DNA of 52,688 nt from Granulosicoccaceae sp. 1_MG-2023 (GTDB lineage Bacteria; Pseudomonadota; Gammaproteobacteria; Granulosicoccales; Granulosicoccaceae): the NCBI GenBank assembly GCA_030546905.1, contig JAUOPI010000025.1, positions 1 to 52,688 of the forward strand. The letters are read 5' to 3'. Made by a program: the position numbers and the translations under genes. The notes under the pieces are model-generated. The model was not told the origin of the DNA. It saw nothing but the letters and a program-made list of their open reading frames with translations, and ran no database searches. Shown in pieces: positions 34,009 through 43,041 of this stretch (its first letter is position 1; every line of letters starts with the position of its first letter).

Positions 34009-34665
34009 ATGTCTGCCCGCGAAACCGGCGGAATCGGTCGTTGGATCAATGAGCTGGAAGAGTCGCTGATCGCGATTATTCTGGGCCTGATGACCCTGAT
34101 CACTTTCGCCAATGTGATTGCACGTTATGTGTTCAACTCCAACCTGCTGTGGGCGCTGGAGTTGACGGTCTTCCTGTTTGCCTGGCTGGTCTTGCTTGGC
34201 ATGAGCTACGCGGTGAAAACCGTTGCCCATCTGGGCGTGGATGTGGTGGCGAACATGGCTGCACCGCCGCTGCGCAAGGCGATGACGCTGGTCGCGGTTG
34301 CCGCCTGCATCGTCTACAGCCTGTTGTTGCTCAAAGGCGGTTGGGATTACTGGTACAAGTTTGCCAGCACGGCCGCTTTCCTTGAGGTTGACGATATTCC
34401 TATGCCGGATTTTCTGCAGTTCTTTGCCGCCTGGCTGAACGATGGCGAACCCTATGAGAAGGTGCCGCGGTTTATTCCGTATCTGGTGCTGCCGCTGGGG
34501 CTGGCCTTGTTGTTGTTCCGCTTTCTGCAAATCGGCTGGGCTGTGCTGAATGACCGTCAGGAACTGATTATCGCCAGCCACGAAGCCGAAGATATGGTCG
34601 AGCAGGTCGGCGGTAATCCGGAACTGGCCGATAGCCCGGCTGAGAAACAGGAGGGTACGCGCTGA
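34009..34665 (+). CDS. dctQ: TRAP transporter small permease DctQ
   Basis: 218 aa with four membrane segments (IAIILGLMTLITFANVIARYVF, LELTVFLFAWLVLLGMSYAV, MTLVAVAACIVYSLLLL, LPLGLALLLFRFLQIGWAVL). FNSNLLWALELTVFLFAWL is the DctQ signature. An insertion between helices 3 and 4 (about residues 120-150) makes it longer than many DctQ. Its stop overlaps the dctM ATG by one base (TGATG), so they are translationally coupled. Confidence 0.93.
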   Translation: MSARETGGIGRWINELEESLIAIILGLMTLITFANVIARYVFNSNLLWALELTVFLFAWLVLLGMSYAVKTVAHLGVDVVANMAAPPLRKAMTLVAVAACIVYSLLLLKGGWDYWYKFASTAAFLEVDDIPMPDFLQFFAAWLNDGEPYEKVPRFIPYLVLPLGLALLLFRFLQIGWAVLNDRQELIIASHEAEDMVEQVGGNPELADSPAEKQEGTR

Positions 34666-36044
34666 TGGATGTGGTATTCCTGTTTGCAATGGTCATCGGC
34701 ATGCTGCTGATCGGTGTGCCGATCGCGATTTCCTTAGGCCTGTCGAGCATGATCTTTCTGCTCATCTATTCCGACGCGAGCCTTAACTCAGTCGCCCAGA
34801 CGCTGTTTTCCGCCTTTGAAGGGCACTACACGCTGCTGGCGATTCCGTTCTTTATTCTTGCCTCAAGCTTTATGTCCACCGGTGGGGTGGCGCGGCGTAT
34901 TATCCGCTTCGCGATCGCCTGTGTCGGGCATATGCGCGGTGGTCTGGCGATCGCCGGGGTTTTCGCCTGTATGTTGTTTGCGGCCTTGTCCGGTTCCTCG
35001 CCGGCCACGGTGGTGGCCATAGGGTCGATTGTTATCGCCGGTATGATGCAGGTCGGTTACACCAAGGACTTCGCCGCCGGGGTGATTTGTAATGCCGGTA
35101 CCCTGGGGATTCTGATTCCACCGTCCATCGTGATGGTGGTCTACGCCGCCGCCACTGATGTGTCGGTCGGGCGGATGTTTATGGCCGGGGTGATTCCGGG
35201 CTTGATGGCGGGCCTGATGCTGATGCTGGGCATTTACGTCGCCGCGCGCTGGAAAGGGCTGCCGGCGCAGCCCTTTGCCGGTTGGGGTGAGGTTGCCGCA
35301 GCCGCCGCCGATGCCGGCTGGGGACTGTTGCTGATTGTGATCATCCTCGGCGGGATTTACGGCGGTGTGTTTACGCCGACCGAAGCGGCCGCAGTGGCGG
35401 CGGTTTACGCCTTCCTGATTGCCAATTTCATCTACCGCGATATGGGGCCGCTGGCTGCCAAAGGCGAGGGCGAAAAGCCTGTCTCGCTGCTGCGCAAACC
35501 CTGGGCCTTGCTGACGGTGTGGTTTCACAAAGACACCAAAGCCACGCTCTTTGAAGCGGGCAAAATGACCATCATGCTGATGTTCATTATCGCCAATGCG
35601 CTGATCCTCAAGCATGTCCTGACCGATGAGCAAATCCCGCAGGCGATCGCCACGGCCATGCTCGATGCCGGTTTCGGACCGATTATGTTCCTGGTGATGG
35701 TCAACATTATCCTGCTGATCGGCGGTCAGTTCATGGAGCCGTCCGGTCTGATCGTGATCGTTGCGCCGCTGGTCTTCCCGATCGCTATACAGCTCGGCAT
35801 CGATCCGATTCACCTGGGTATTATCATGGTGGTGAATATGGAGATCGGCATGATCACGCCGCCGGTGGGGCTGAATCTGTTCGTGACCTCCGGGGTGGCG
35901 CAGATGTCGATGATCCGGGTGGTCAAGGCGGCCGCGCCGTGGTTGGCGATCCTGTTCGTCTTCCTGATTATGATCACCTATATCCCGTGGCTGTCGACCT
36001 TTTTGCCGACCACGTTTATGGGACCGGAGATCATCACGCGCTAA
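34665..36044 (+). CDS. dctM: TRAP transporter large permease DctM
   Basis: 459 aa, around twelve membrane segments. Family motifs: IPFFILASSFMSTGGVARRI, CMLFAALSGSSPATVVAIGS, LGILIPPSIVMVVYAA, FTPTEAAAVAAVYAF and MITPPVGLNLFVTSG. It exceeds the usual DctM (about 425-430 aa) because of a roughly 30-residue charged loop (GEGEKPVSLLRKPWALLTVW) in the middle. It carries the Na+-coupled dicarboxylate translocation path with DctQ and DctP. A terminator follows. Confidence 0.94.
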   Translation: MDVVFLFAMVIGMLLIGVPIAISLGLSSMIFLLIYSDASLNSVAQTLFSAFEGHYTLLAIPFFILASSFMSTGGVARRIIRFAIACVGHMRGGLAIAGVFACMLFAALSGSSPATVVAIGSIVIAGMMQVGYTKDFAAGVICNAGTLGILIPPSIVMVVYAAATDVSVGRMFMAGVIPGLMAGLMLMLGIYVAARWKGLPAQPFAGWGEVAAAAADAGWGLLLIVIILGGIYGGVFTPTEAAAVAAVYAFLIANFIYRDMGPLAAKGEGEKPVSLLRKPWALLTVWFHKDTKATLFEAGKMTIMLMFIIANALILKHVLTDEQIPQAIATAMLDAGFGPIMFLVMVNIILLIGGQFMEPSGLIVIVAPLVFPIAIQLGIDPIHLGIIMVVNMEIGMITPPVGLNLFVTSGVAQMSMIRVVKAAAPWLAILFVFLIMITYIPWLSTFLPTTFMGPEIITR

Positions 36045-36072
36045 GCCTCGTCAGCACGCGCAAGTGCACTCA

Positions 36073-36099
36073 AAGCCCCCGCTTGCCGGGGGCTTTTTT
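36073..36099 (+). terminator. Terminator of dctPQM
   Basis: Stem agccccc / gggggct (36074-36080 and 36088-36094) followed by a T-run, 28 bp after the dctM stop. Confidence 0.9.
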
Positions 36100-36213
36100 G
36101 TGTCTGCGGTCCGGGCGCGTTATGGTGATAGGGAAAAGCAGTCCCGTGCCGGACGCCGGTGCAGGGCTGCCTCAAGTCACATTTATCCGGAGATCATCAG
36201 TAACCAAAATATC

Positions 36214-38361
36214 ATGACGGACAAGACCGAAACGGAAGGCAAGTATCTGATCATGCTCAGTGTTCACGGTCTGCTCAGAGGCCATGAGCAGGAGCTGGGC
36301 CGTGATGCGGACACCGGTGGTCAGATTAAGTATGTGATTGATTTAGCCCGCGCGCTGGGCGAGTACGGCAACTTCCGCCGGGTCGATCTGGTGACGCGGC
36401 GGCTGGTCGATCCGTCGCTCAGTGACGATTACGCCGAGCCGGTCGAGCAGCTCAGCGACAATGTGCGGATTATCCGCATTGACGCCGGCCCGCCGGAGTA
36501 TCTGCCCAAGGAACAGTTGTGGGATCATCTCGACAGCCTGACGGACAATCTGGTGACCTGGCTCAACGAGCAGCAGGAGCGGCCGGATCTGGTCCATAGC
36601 CACTATGCCGATGCCGGCTATGTGGGGGTGCGCCTGGCCAATCAGTATGGCGTGCCGCTGATTCATACCGGCCATTCCCTCGGCCGTGATAAACGCAAGC
36701 AACTGCTGGCCAAGGGCGTCAGCCGCGAGCAGATCGAAGAAACCTACACCATCGGCCGGCGAATCGATGCCGAAGAAGAAGTGCTGGCCAACGCGGCGCT
36801 GGTAATCACCAGCACTCACAACGAGATCGAGCAGCAGTACGGCCTGTATAACTACTACGACCCGGATCTGATGGTCGTTATCCCGCCCGGCACCAATCTC
36901 GGCGAGTTCCATCCGCCCGTCGCCGGTGAGTCTTTTCCCTTTCGCGACTGTGTTGACCGCTTTCTCGACAAGCCGGACAAACCGCTGATTCTGGCGCTCA
37001 GCCGTCCTGATGAGCGCAAGAACATTCTCAGCCTGATCGAGGCCTACGGCGAGTCGGAACGCTTGCAGTCGCTGGCCAATCTGCTGATCGTGGCCGGTTC
37101 GCGTGAGGATATCCGCGATCTGGATGCCGGCGCCCAATCGGTGTTGACCAATATTCTGTTGCTGATCGACGCCTATGACCTGTACGGCAAGGTGGCCGTG
37201 CCCAAGTCCCATACCTCGGATCAGGTGCCGTCGATTTACCGCATGGTCGCGGCCAGCGGCGGCGTGTTTATTAATCCGGCGCTGACGGAGCCGTTCGGGC
37301 TGACGCTGCTGGAAGCGGCCGCCTCGGGCCTGCCGGTGGTGGCCACGGAAAACGGCGGCCCGGTCGATATTATCGCCAACTGCCACAACGGTGAACTGAT
37401 CGACCCGCTTGATCGTGAGTCAATTACTACGGCGCTGGAAAAGCTGCTGGGCGATCGCGACTACTGGCAAACCGCCCGCGAAAACGGCCTTAAGGGCGTA
37501 CGTGAACACTATTCATGGAAGGCGCATGCCGAACGCTATCTGAGCCGGGTTAACAGCCTGTTGCGCGAATACCCGCGTATTCCCGAGTTGTTGCCGGCGC
37601 CCAAAAGCATGCGCTACCGCGACCGTGCGATCTTTACCGATCTGGATCAGAATCTGCTCGGTGATCCCGCAACCCTGGCCGAACTGGCCACGTTTATCCG
37701 CCAGAACCGCAAGCGTGTAACTTTCGGTGTGGCGACCGGACGGCGGGTCGATAGTGCGCTGGCCTTGATCAAAAAACACAACATCCCTTCGCCGGATGTT
37801 CTTATTACAAGCCTGGGAACGCGCATCCAATACGGTCAGGATCTGACCGATGATGATGTCTGGGATGACCATATCGATCACCACTGGAGTCCGCGCCGGG
37901 TGCGGCTGGTGATGCGTGATGTGCCGGGTATCGAACCGCAGCGCAAGTCCGAACAGACCGCCTTCAAGTTGTCGTACTACTATGATGCGGCCAGCGCACC
38001 GCCGGTCGATGAGCTTGTCTCCATGCTGCGCAAAAACGATCTGGCGGTGAACGTGGTGCTGTCCTTCGGCCAGTTTCTGGATATCCTGCCGGTGCGGGCT
38101 TCCAAGGGACAGGCTTTGCGTTTTGTCGCGCAGCGCATGGATATACCGCTGGAACACATACTGGTGGCCGGCGGTTCCGGCGCGGATGAGGATATGATGC
38201 GCGGCAACACCCTGGCGGTGGTGGTGGCCAACCGCCATCACGAAGAGCTGTCCTGTCTGGATGAGCAGGAGAATATCTATTTTGCCGAGCGCCCCTTCGC
38301 CGGCGGTATTCTCGATGCCATCGCGCATTATGACTTTCTGGCGGAGCGGCCTGATGCCTGA
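36214..38361 (+). CDS. sps: Sucrose-phosphate synthase with degenerate C-terminal HAD domain
   Basis: 715 aa from the ATG at 36214; the frame from 36064 runs through the terminator. Residues 1-455 are a GT4 glycosyltransferase of the sucrose synthase/SPS type: LSVHGLLRGHEQELGRDADTGGQ, HSHYADAGYVG, TGHSLGRDKRKQL, and the EX7E pair E359/E367 (TEPFGLTLLEAAASGLPVVATE). It joins UDP- or ADP-glucose and fructose-6-phosphate. Residues about 470-715 are an SPP-like HAD domain whose motif I reads DLDQN (476-480) instead of DLDxT, and whose last motif is GGSGADED instead of GDSGND, so it is probably not catalytic. The true phosphatase gene follows with an 8-bp overlap. Confidence 0.9.
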   Translation: MTDKTETEGKYLIMLSVHGLLRGHEQELGRDADTGGQIKYVIDLARALGEYGNFRRVDLVTRRLVDPSLSDDYAEPVEQLSDNVRIIRIDAGPPEYLPKEQLWDHLDSLTDNLVTWLNEQQERPDLVHSHYADAGYVGVRLANQYGVPLIHTGHSLGRDKRKQLLAKGVSREQIEETYTIGRRIDAEEEVLANAALVITSTHNEIEQQYGLYNYYDPDLMVVIPPGTNLGEFHPPVAGESFPFRDCVDRFLDKPDKPLILALSRPDERKNILSLIEAYGESERLQSLANLLIVAGSREDIRDLDAGAQSVLTNILLLIDAYDLYGKVAVPKSHTSDQVPSIYRMVAASGGVFINPALTEPFGLTLLEAAASGLPVVATENGGPVDIIANCHNGELIDPLDRESITTALEKLLGDRDYWQTARENGLKGVREHYSWKAHAERYLSRVNSLLREYPRIPELLPAPKSMRYRDRAIFTDLDQNLLGDPATLAELATFIRQNRKRVTFGVATGRRVDSALALIKKHNIPSPDVLITSLGTRIQYGQDLTDDDVWDDHIDHHWSPRRVRLVMRDVPGIEPQRKSEQTAFKLSYYYDAASAPPVDELVSMLRKNDLAVNVVLSFGQFLDILPVRASKGQALRFVAQRMDIPLEHILVAGGSGADEDMMRGNTLAVVVANRHHEELSCLDEQENIYFAERPFAGGILDAIAHYDFLAERPDA

Positions 38362-39193
38362 TCCGGTCTTGTTATGCACCGATCTTGACCGCACGCTGCT
38401 GCCAAACGGCGCAGCTGCAGAGTCGGCACGGGCGCGCGACGTGTTTGCTGCGCTGGCGGCCCGGCCGGAACTGACTCTGGCGTATGTGTCGGGCCGTGAC
38501 CTGGATCTGGTCAGCCGTGCCATAGAGGACTATCAGTTGCCGCTGCCGGACTATATCGGCGGTGATGTGGGCACCACGCTCTATCACGCCGAAGACGGCC
38601 ACTGGCAACGCCTGCACGCTTACGAAGACACCTTGCTGGCCGACTGGAACGGTTATGACAATGCCTCGCTGAGGCCTTTGCTGGCCTCGGTGCCGGGCTT
38701 GAAGTTACAACCGGAATCACGGCAAAACCGCTGTAAACTCAGTTACTTTGCCTCGCTCGATACGGACCCGCAGGCGCTCCGTCAGCGCGCCGCGCAGCTG
38801 TTGCAGAAGCACTCGGTCAGGGCCAATCTGATCTACAGTGTGGATGAAACGGCAGGCGTCGGGCTGCTGGATATCCTGCCGGGCCGGGCCTCCAAGCGTT
38901 ACGCTGTGGAGCAGCTGATGAAGCTGGCCGGATTCGGTTTGGGCAATACGCTTTTCAGCGGCGACAGCGGCAATGATCTGGATGTGATGCACAGCGATAT
39001 CCCGTCCGTACTGGTGGCCAATGCGGACCTGCCGACCCGCAATGCGGTCACTGCACAGGTGGCCGGTGGCAGTGTTTTTATCGCTGGCGGTAATCTTGCA
39101 GGGCTCAATGGTAATTACAGCGCCGGTATCGTTGAAGGCCTGCTGCATTTCTATCCGGCGTGGCAGACTGTGGTTGACGACATACTGGGCTGA
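38354..39193 (+). CDS. spp: Sucrose-6-phosphate phosphatase (HAD superfamily)
   Basis: 279 aa from the ATG at 38354, overlapping sps by 8 bp. HAD motif I is intact (CTDLDRTLLP), as are the threonine/serine region AYVSGRDLDLV and the final GDSGNDLDVM. The rest (YIGGDVGTTLYH, QNRCKLSYFASL, ILPGRASKRYAVEQL) matches SPP. It hydrolyses sucrose-6-phosphate to sucrose, completing synthesis begun by SPS. Sucrose serves as a compatible solute in many salt-tolerant gammaproteobacteria and methanotrophs. Confidence 0.92.
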   Translation: MPDPVLLCTDLDRTLLPNGAAAESARARDVFAALAARPELTLAYVSGRDLDLVSRAIEDYQLPLPDYIGGDVGTTLYHAEDGHWQRLHAYEDTLLADWNGYDNASLRPLLASVPGLKLQPESRQNRCKLSYFASLDTDPQALRQRAAQLLQKHSVRANLIYSVDETAGVGLLDILPGRASKRYAVEQLMKLAGFGLGNTLFSGDSGNDLDVMHSDIPSVLVANADLPTRNAVTAQVAGGSVFIAGGNLAGLNGNYSAGIVEGLLHFYPAWQTVVDDILG

Positions 39194-39279
39194 GTGCTGC
39201 GATTGTTTGCAGCTCTTATTCCGGTACTAACACTCTGCGCGGGACGCGCGGATTCCAGCAACAAGGGGCCGGCAGGCCC

Positions 39280-39301
39280 GATCTGCACAGCGCTGCAGAT
39301 C
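39280..39301. promoter_or_regulatory. Palindrome in the leader of the amylosucrase gene
   Basis: 8-bp perfect arms (gatctgca / tgcagatc) around cagcgc, ending 22 bp before the ATG at 39324. It could be an operator for a sugar-responsive regulator or an mRNA leader hairpin. No regulator gene is adjacent. Confidence 0.4.
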
Positions 39302-39323
39302 ACGCGGAGCAAGGCGGACTTAT

Positions 39324-41294
39324 ATGTACGAACAGGTGTCTCACTCGCTGCTCGATAAAATTCTCGACGAACTGAAACCCGATATCCGAAAACGCGACCT
39401 GCGGCATTTCTACACCCGCCTGGGCGCGAATTTCTACGCCATCTATTCTTTGTTTCATCATCTGTATGGCGCGCGTGATGACTTCGAGCACAAGATGCTC
39501 AAGCTGGTCGAGGTGATGGCCAACCAATACATCGTGCGTGAGCCGGCGCTCAAGCGCAGCGACATTATGCGCGAGCGTGACCACCACTGGTTTCTGCGTC
39601 AGGACTGGGTGGGCATGGCTCTCTACAGTGACGGCTTTAACGAAAACCTCAATGGGCTGCGCAAAAACCTCCCGTATCTGCAGGAACTCGGCGTGAATAT
39701 GGTTCACGTGATGCCGATTCTCGAATGCCCCAAGGGCGCCAGTGACGGCGGCTATGCGGTGAGTAACTTCCGCGATGTGGATGAACGCATCGGTACGCTC
39801 GACGATCTGCGCAAGCTGGCCCGGCATATGCGCAAGCGCGATATGCTGCTGACCCTGGACGTGGTGGTCAATCACACCTCGGACGAGCATCCCTGGGCCA
39901 TGCAGGCCAAGGTCGGCAATGCGCGTTATCAGGAGTACTACTACACCTACCACGACCGCGACGTGCCGGATATGTTCGAGCAGACCATGCCGGAGATTTT
40001 CCCCGAGACGTCGCCGGGCAACTTCACTTACAGCGACGAAATGCAACGCTGGGTGATGACGGTATTCAACAGTTATCAGTGGGACCTGAACTACAGCAAT
40101 CCCGATGTTTTTATCGAGATGCTGGATGTGATTTTATTCTGGGCCAATCAGGGCGCGGATATTGTGCGTCTGGATGCGGTGGCTTTTCTGTGGAAGAAAA
40201 TCGGCACGGTTTGCCAGAACGAACGTGAAGCGCATCTGATACTGCAACTGATGAAAGACTGTTGTCAGGTGACCTCGCCCGGTGTGTTGTTTATTGCCGA
40301 AGCGATTGTCGCGCCGGTGGAGGTGACCAAATACTTCGGTGAAGACGCCATCAACGCCAAAGAATGCGAAATTGCCTATAACGCCACCTATATGGCCTTG
40401 CTCTGGGATGCCGTGGCAACCAAAAATGCCAAGCTGCTCAATCAGGGCATACGCAGCCTGCCGGATAAACTCGACGGCGCGACCTGGCTCAATTACGTGC
40501 GCTGCCACGATGATATCGGTCTGGGTTTCGACGATGCCGATATTGCTCAGGCCGGCTATGAACCCAAAGCGCACCGGCGCTTTCTGATCGACTACCTGAC
40601 CGGTAAATTCCCCGGCTCACCGGCCCGCGGCGAACCCTTCGGTATCAACGAAAAAACCGGCGATGCACGTGTTTCCGGCACCCTGGCCGCGCTGGCCGGA
40701 CTGGAAAGTGCCATTGAAAGCGGTGACGAACAATCCATTCAGCGCAGTATTGATCTGATTCTGCTCCTGCACAGTATGGTCATGGCATTCGGCGGCATCC
40801 CGCTCTTGTATTATGGCGATGAGATCGGCACGCTTAACAGCCATGCTTATGAGGACGATCCCGGCAAGGTGGGCGATAACCGCTGGCTGCACCGACCGCA
40901 GATAGACTGGGATAAGGCGGCCAAACGCAAAGAGCACGGCAGTATCGAGCAGCGTATTTTCGACGGCATCAAGCAGCAGATTGCGGTGCGCAAGCACACG
41001 CCCTCGTTCTCGGATTTCAACAACCGTGAACTGCTTGATACGGGCAATGAGCACGTGTTCGGCTTTGTCCGTACCAGTCCGCTGCCGGGCGGGGACCCGG
41101 TGATTGTGATCGGTAACTTCGACGCCAAGCCGCAGAGCGTCCCGCTACAGGCGCTGGGGCATTATTACAAACCCGGACAGAGCGTGTATGAGGATCTCTG
41201 CGGCAGCGTGATTCCGCAGATCGAGGGTGACGAGCTGGAATTGCCCGCGCATGGATTTCATTGGTTGACTGATCGCGGGCTGACGCACTTCTGA
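39324..41294 (+). CDS. ams: Amylosucrase-like GH13 enzyme
   Basis: 656 aa, close to the roughly 636 aa of Neisseria amylosucrase. The N-terminal helical domain (residues 1-95) typical of amylosucrases is present. Catalytic GH13 residues: nucleophile D284 (VRLDAVAFLWK), acid/base E326 (FIAEAIV), and H395/D396/D397 (RCHDDIG). VAFLWK, the EAIV stretch and CHDDIG distinguish this from alpha-amylases. It splits sucrose, transferring glucose to glucan or water and releasing fructose. An alternative is sucrose hydrolase. Following sps-spp on the same strand, it gives a synthesis-plus-turnover cassette for the osmolyte. aaggcgga precedes the ATG. Confidence 0.9.
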   Translation: MYEQVSHSLLDKILDELKPDIRKRDLRHFYTRLGANFYAIYSLFHHLYGARDDFEHKMLKLVEVMANQYIVREPALKRSDIMRERDHHWFLRQDWVGMALYSDGFNENLNGLRKNLPYLQELGVNMVHVMPILECPKGASDGGYAVSNFRDVDERIGTLDDLRKLARHMRKRDMLLTLDVVVNHTSDEHPWAMQAKVGNARYQEYYYTYHDRDVPDMFEQTMPEIFPETSPGNFTYSDEMQRWVMTVFNSYQWDLNYSNPDVFIEMLDVILFWANQGADIVRLDAVAFLWKKIGTVCQNEREAHLILQLMKDCCQVTSPGVLFIAEAIVAPVEVTKYFGEDAINAKECEIAYNATYMALLWDAVATKNAKLLNQGIRSLPDKLDGATWLNYVRCHDDIGLGFDDADIAQAGYEPKAHRRFLIDYLTGKFPGSPARGEPFGINEKTGDARVSGTLAALAGLESAIESGDEQSIQRSIDLILLLHSMVMAFGGIPLLYYGDEIGTLNSHAYEDDPGKVGDNRWLHRPQIDWDKAAKRKEHGSIEQRIFDGIKQQIAVRKHTPSFSDFNNRELLDTGNEHVFGFVRTSPLPGGDPVIVIGNFDAKPQSVPLQALGHYYKPGQSVYEDLCGSVIPQIEGDELELPAHGFHWLTDRGLTHF

Positions 41295-41329
41295 TCCGCG
41301 CTTGCCGGTTTGTAGTGCCGCCCGGGGGC

Positions 41330-42061
41330 TTATTTCAGCCAGCGCCGGGTCGCCAGTGCAAAACCGACGAGCACGATTGCCGCCAGCAGTGCGATCACCA
41401 CATTGCCTGTGTCGGGCTGCGTGATGGCTTGCCAGAGTGAGCCGGAAAACAAGGTCAGGGTACCTATGCCCGGCAGCAGTCCGAGCAGGGTGCCGAGCAT
41501 GTAGTGTCTGAAGCTGACATGTGAGGCACCGGCGATCAGATTAAAAACCGTATAGGGCGCCACCGGCACCATCCGCAGCAAGGCCACTGCCATTACGCCG
41601 CGTTCGGCAACACGCCGGCTGAGGCCGTGCAGTGCGGAGCTGCTGTCGAGTCGCTCCAGCGCGCTTTTGCCCAGGCGCTCACCGATCATAAAGCCGGGGG
41701 CGGCACTGATCATGGCTCCGCACATGACATAGATAAAGGATTGCCAGCTGCCGAAGATTGCGCCCGCAACTAAAGCCAGCACACCCAGCGGTACCATCAA
41801 CAAACTCAGCAGCGCCACGCCGGTGATCGCCGCTGCGGCGCGCGCCCATTCGGAATCAAGGCCGTTGACCAGCGATTCAAGGCGTGCCGGCGAGAGGTAG
41901 TCCTGCAATGGCGTAAAACGCCACGCCAGACCCAGAGCAAACAGCGCCAGCACCACAACGATCAGCCGGGCGGCGTGTTTCCGACCCTGGCTGCGACCGG
42001 CTTCAGACAGGGCGTCCTTGCCGGGGAGGGCCGAAGAGACGGGTTTGTTGTCAGGGAGCAT
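41330..42061 (-). CDS. TVP38/TMEM64 (VTT/DedA-like) membrane protein
   Basis: 243 aa. About five membrane segments; the VTT signature lies at AGAIFGSWQSFIYVMCGAMISAAPGFMIGERLG and LLRMVPVAPYTVFNLIAGAS, with a charged cytosolic N-terminus. Family members are implicated in phospholipid scrambling or transport; the substrate here is unknown. It is convergent with the amylosucrase gene. Confidence 0.88.
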   Translation of the reverse strand: MLPDNKPVSSALPGKDALSEAGRSQGRKHAARLIVVVLALFALGLAWRFTPLQDYLSPARLESLVNGLDSEWARAAAAITGVALLSLLMVPLGVLALVAGAIFGSWQSFIYVMCGAMISAAPGFMIGERLGKSALERLDSSSALHGLSRRVAERGVMAVALLRMVPVAPYTVFNLIAGASHVSFRHYMLGTLLGLLPGIGTLTLFSGSLWQAITQPDTGNVVIALLAAIVLVGFALATRRWLK

Positions 42062-42211
42062 AGTGTTGTTCTCACGGGGCCGGGCTGTCCGGCGTACTGC
42101 TTGGGTTACTGCGTTTGCCGGCCGGCGTTTGCTGTGGGCATCGATACACAGGCATACAAGGGCGCTGAGAGGGGGTAAAATCCACGCTCATTATGGTATG
42201 AGGCAAAACGC

Positions 42212-42967
42212 ATGATGTTTCAGGAAAATCCGACAGAAATCGAGTCCATCCTGCTGGCTGTTGTTCATATCAAGACCTACAGGCCTGACGGGACCAGCAC
42301 CAACGCGACCGGTTTCTATTTCACGCGCAATGATACCCTTTTTCTGATTACCAATCGTCATGTGGTGCTCGATGAGCCGAGCGGGCATGTGCCGACGCGC
42401 ATCGAGATCGGCCTGCATCCGGACCCGACAAACCTGGCCGTGACGAGCCGCTACTCAATCTCGCTGTATGACGCAAACGGCAACCGGACATGGCGCGAGG
42501 CGCACGACACCTCCGGCTCGGTGGATGTGGTGTCGATCCCGATTTTGCGCGAATACTTCCCGAACGACGTGCTCTACCGCAGCTTCACGCCGGCGCATTT
42601 GCCGGTGGAGATGCGTGATATCGAAGTCGGGCACTCGGTTCGGGTGGTGGGCTTTCCGCTGGGCTTTCACGACACGCTGCACAACCTGCCGGTCATGCGT
42701 CACGCCATAGTAGCGTCCTCCTTCAGCCTGCGCTTTCAGGGCAACGGCTACTTCCTCACCGACTCGCTTTTACACCGTGGCAGCAGCGGCTCGCCGGTGG
42801 TGGCCTACCGCAAGGAAATCGGCAACGGCCGGGTCGGCTTCCCCTGGTATCTGCTGGGCGTGCATTCAGCGCGTCTGAGTGCGGCCAGCCGCGACCCGCA
42901 ACAGGACGAACGCCTGAACCTTTTCGCGGCCTGGTATGCCGATGTCCTGTTGACCCTGACCAACTAG
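42212..42967 (+). CDS. Trypsin-like (S1-fold) serine peptidase without signal peptide
   Basis: 251 aa; the ATG at 42212 or 42215. A catalytic triad in chymotrypsin order is visible: His in FLITNRHVVL (about 49), Asp in SVDVVSIPI (about 109), and Ser in LLHRGSSGSPVV (about 191). No signal peptide or membrane segment is seen, so it is probably cytosolic, which is unusual for this fold. Substrate is unknown. It lies 74 bp before greB on the same strand. Confidence 0.75.
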   Translation: MMFQENPTEIESILLAVVHIKTYRPDGTSTNATGFYFTRNDTLFLITNRHVVLDEPSGHVPTRIEIGLHPDPTNLAVTSRYSISLYDANGNRTWREAHDTSGSVDVVSIPILREYFPNDVLYRSFTPAHLPVEMRDIEVGHSVRVVGFPLGFHDTLHNLPVMRHAIVASSFSLRFQGNGYFLTDSLLHRGSSGSPVVAYRKEIGNGRVGFPWYLLGVHSARLSAASRDPQQDERLNLFAAWYADVLLTLTN

Positions 42968-43041
42968 GGCAGCAGGCTTGATTGCCCGCCGCAGCGCAGG
43001 GCAGAATTGCCGGCTTTATCCAACTGGCTGCGGAGTCATCT

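Noticed and set aside
34863-35813. 316-aa minus-strand frame
   Set aside because: His/Gln/Arg-rich shadow of dctM.
36343-37386. 347-aa minus-strand frame
   Set aside because: Antisense to the GT domain of sucrose-phosphate synthase.
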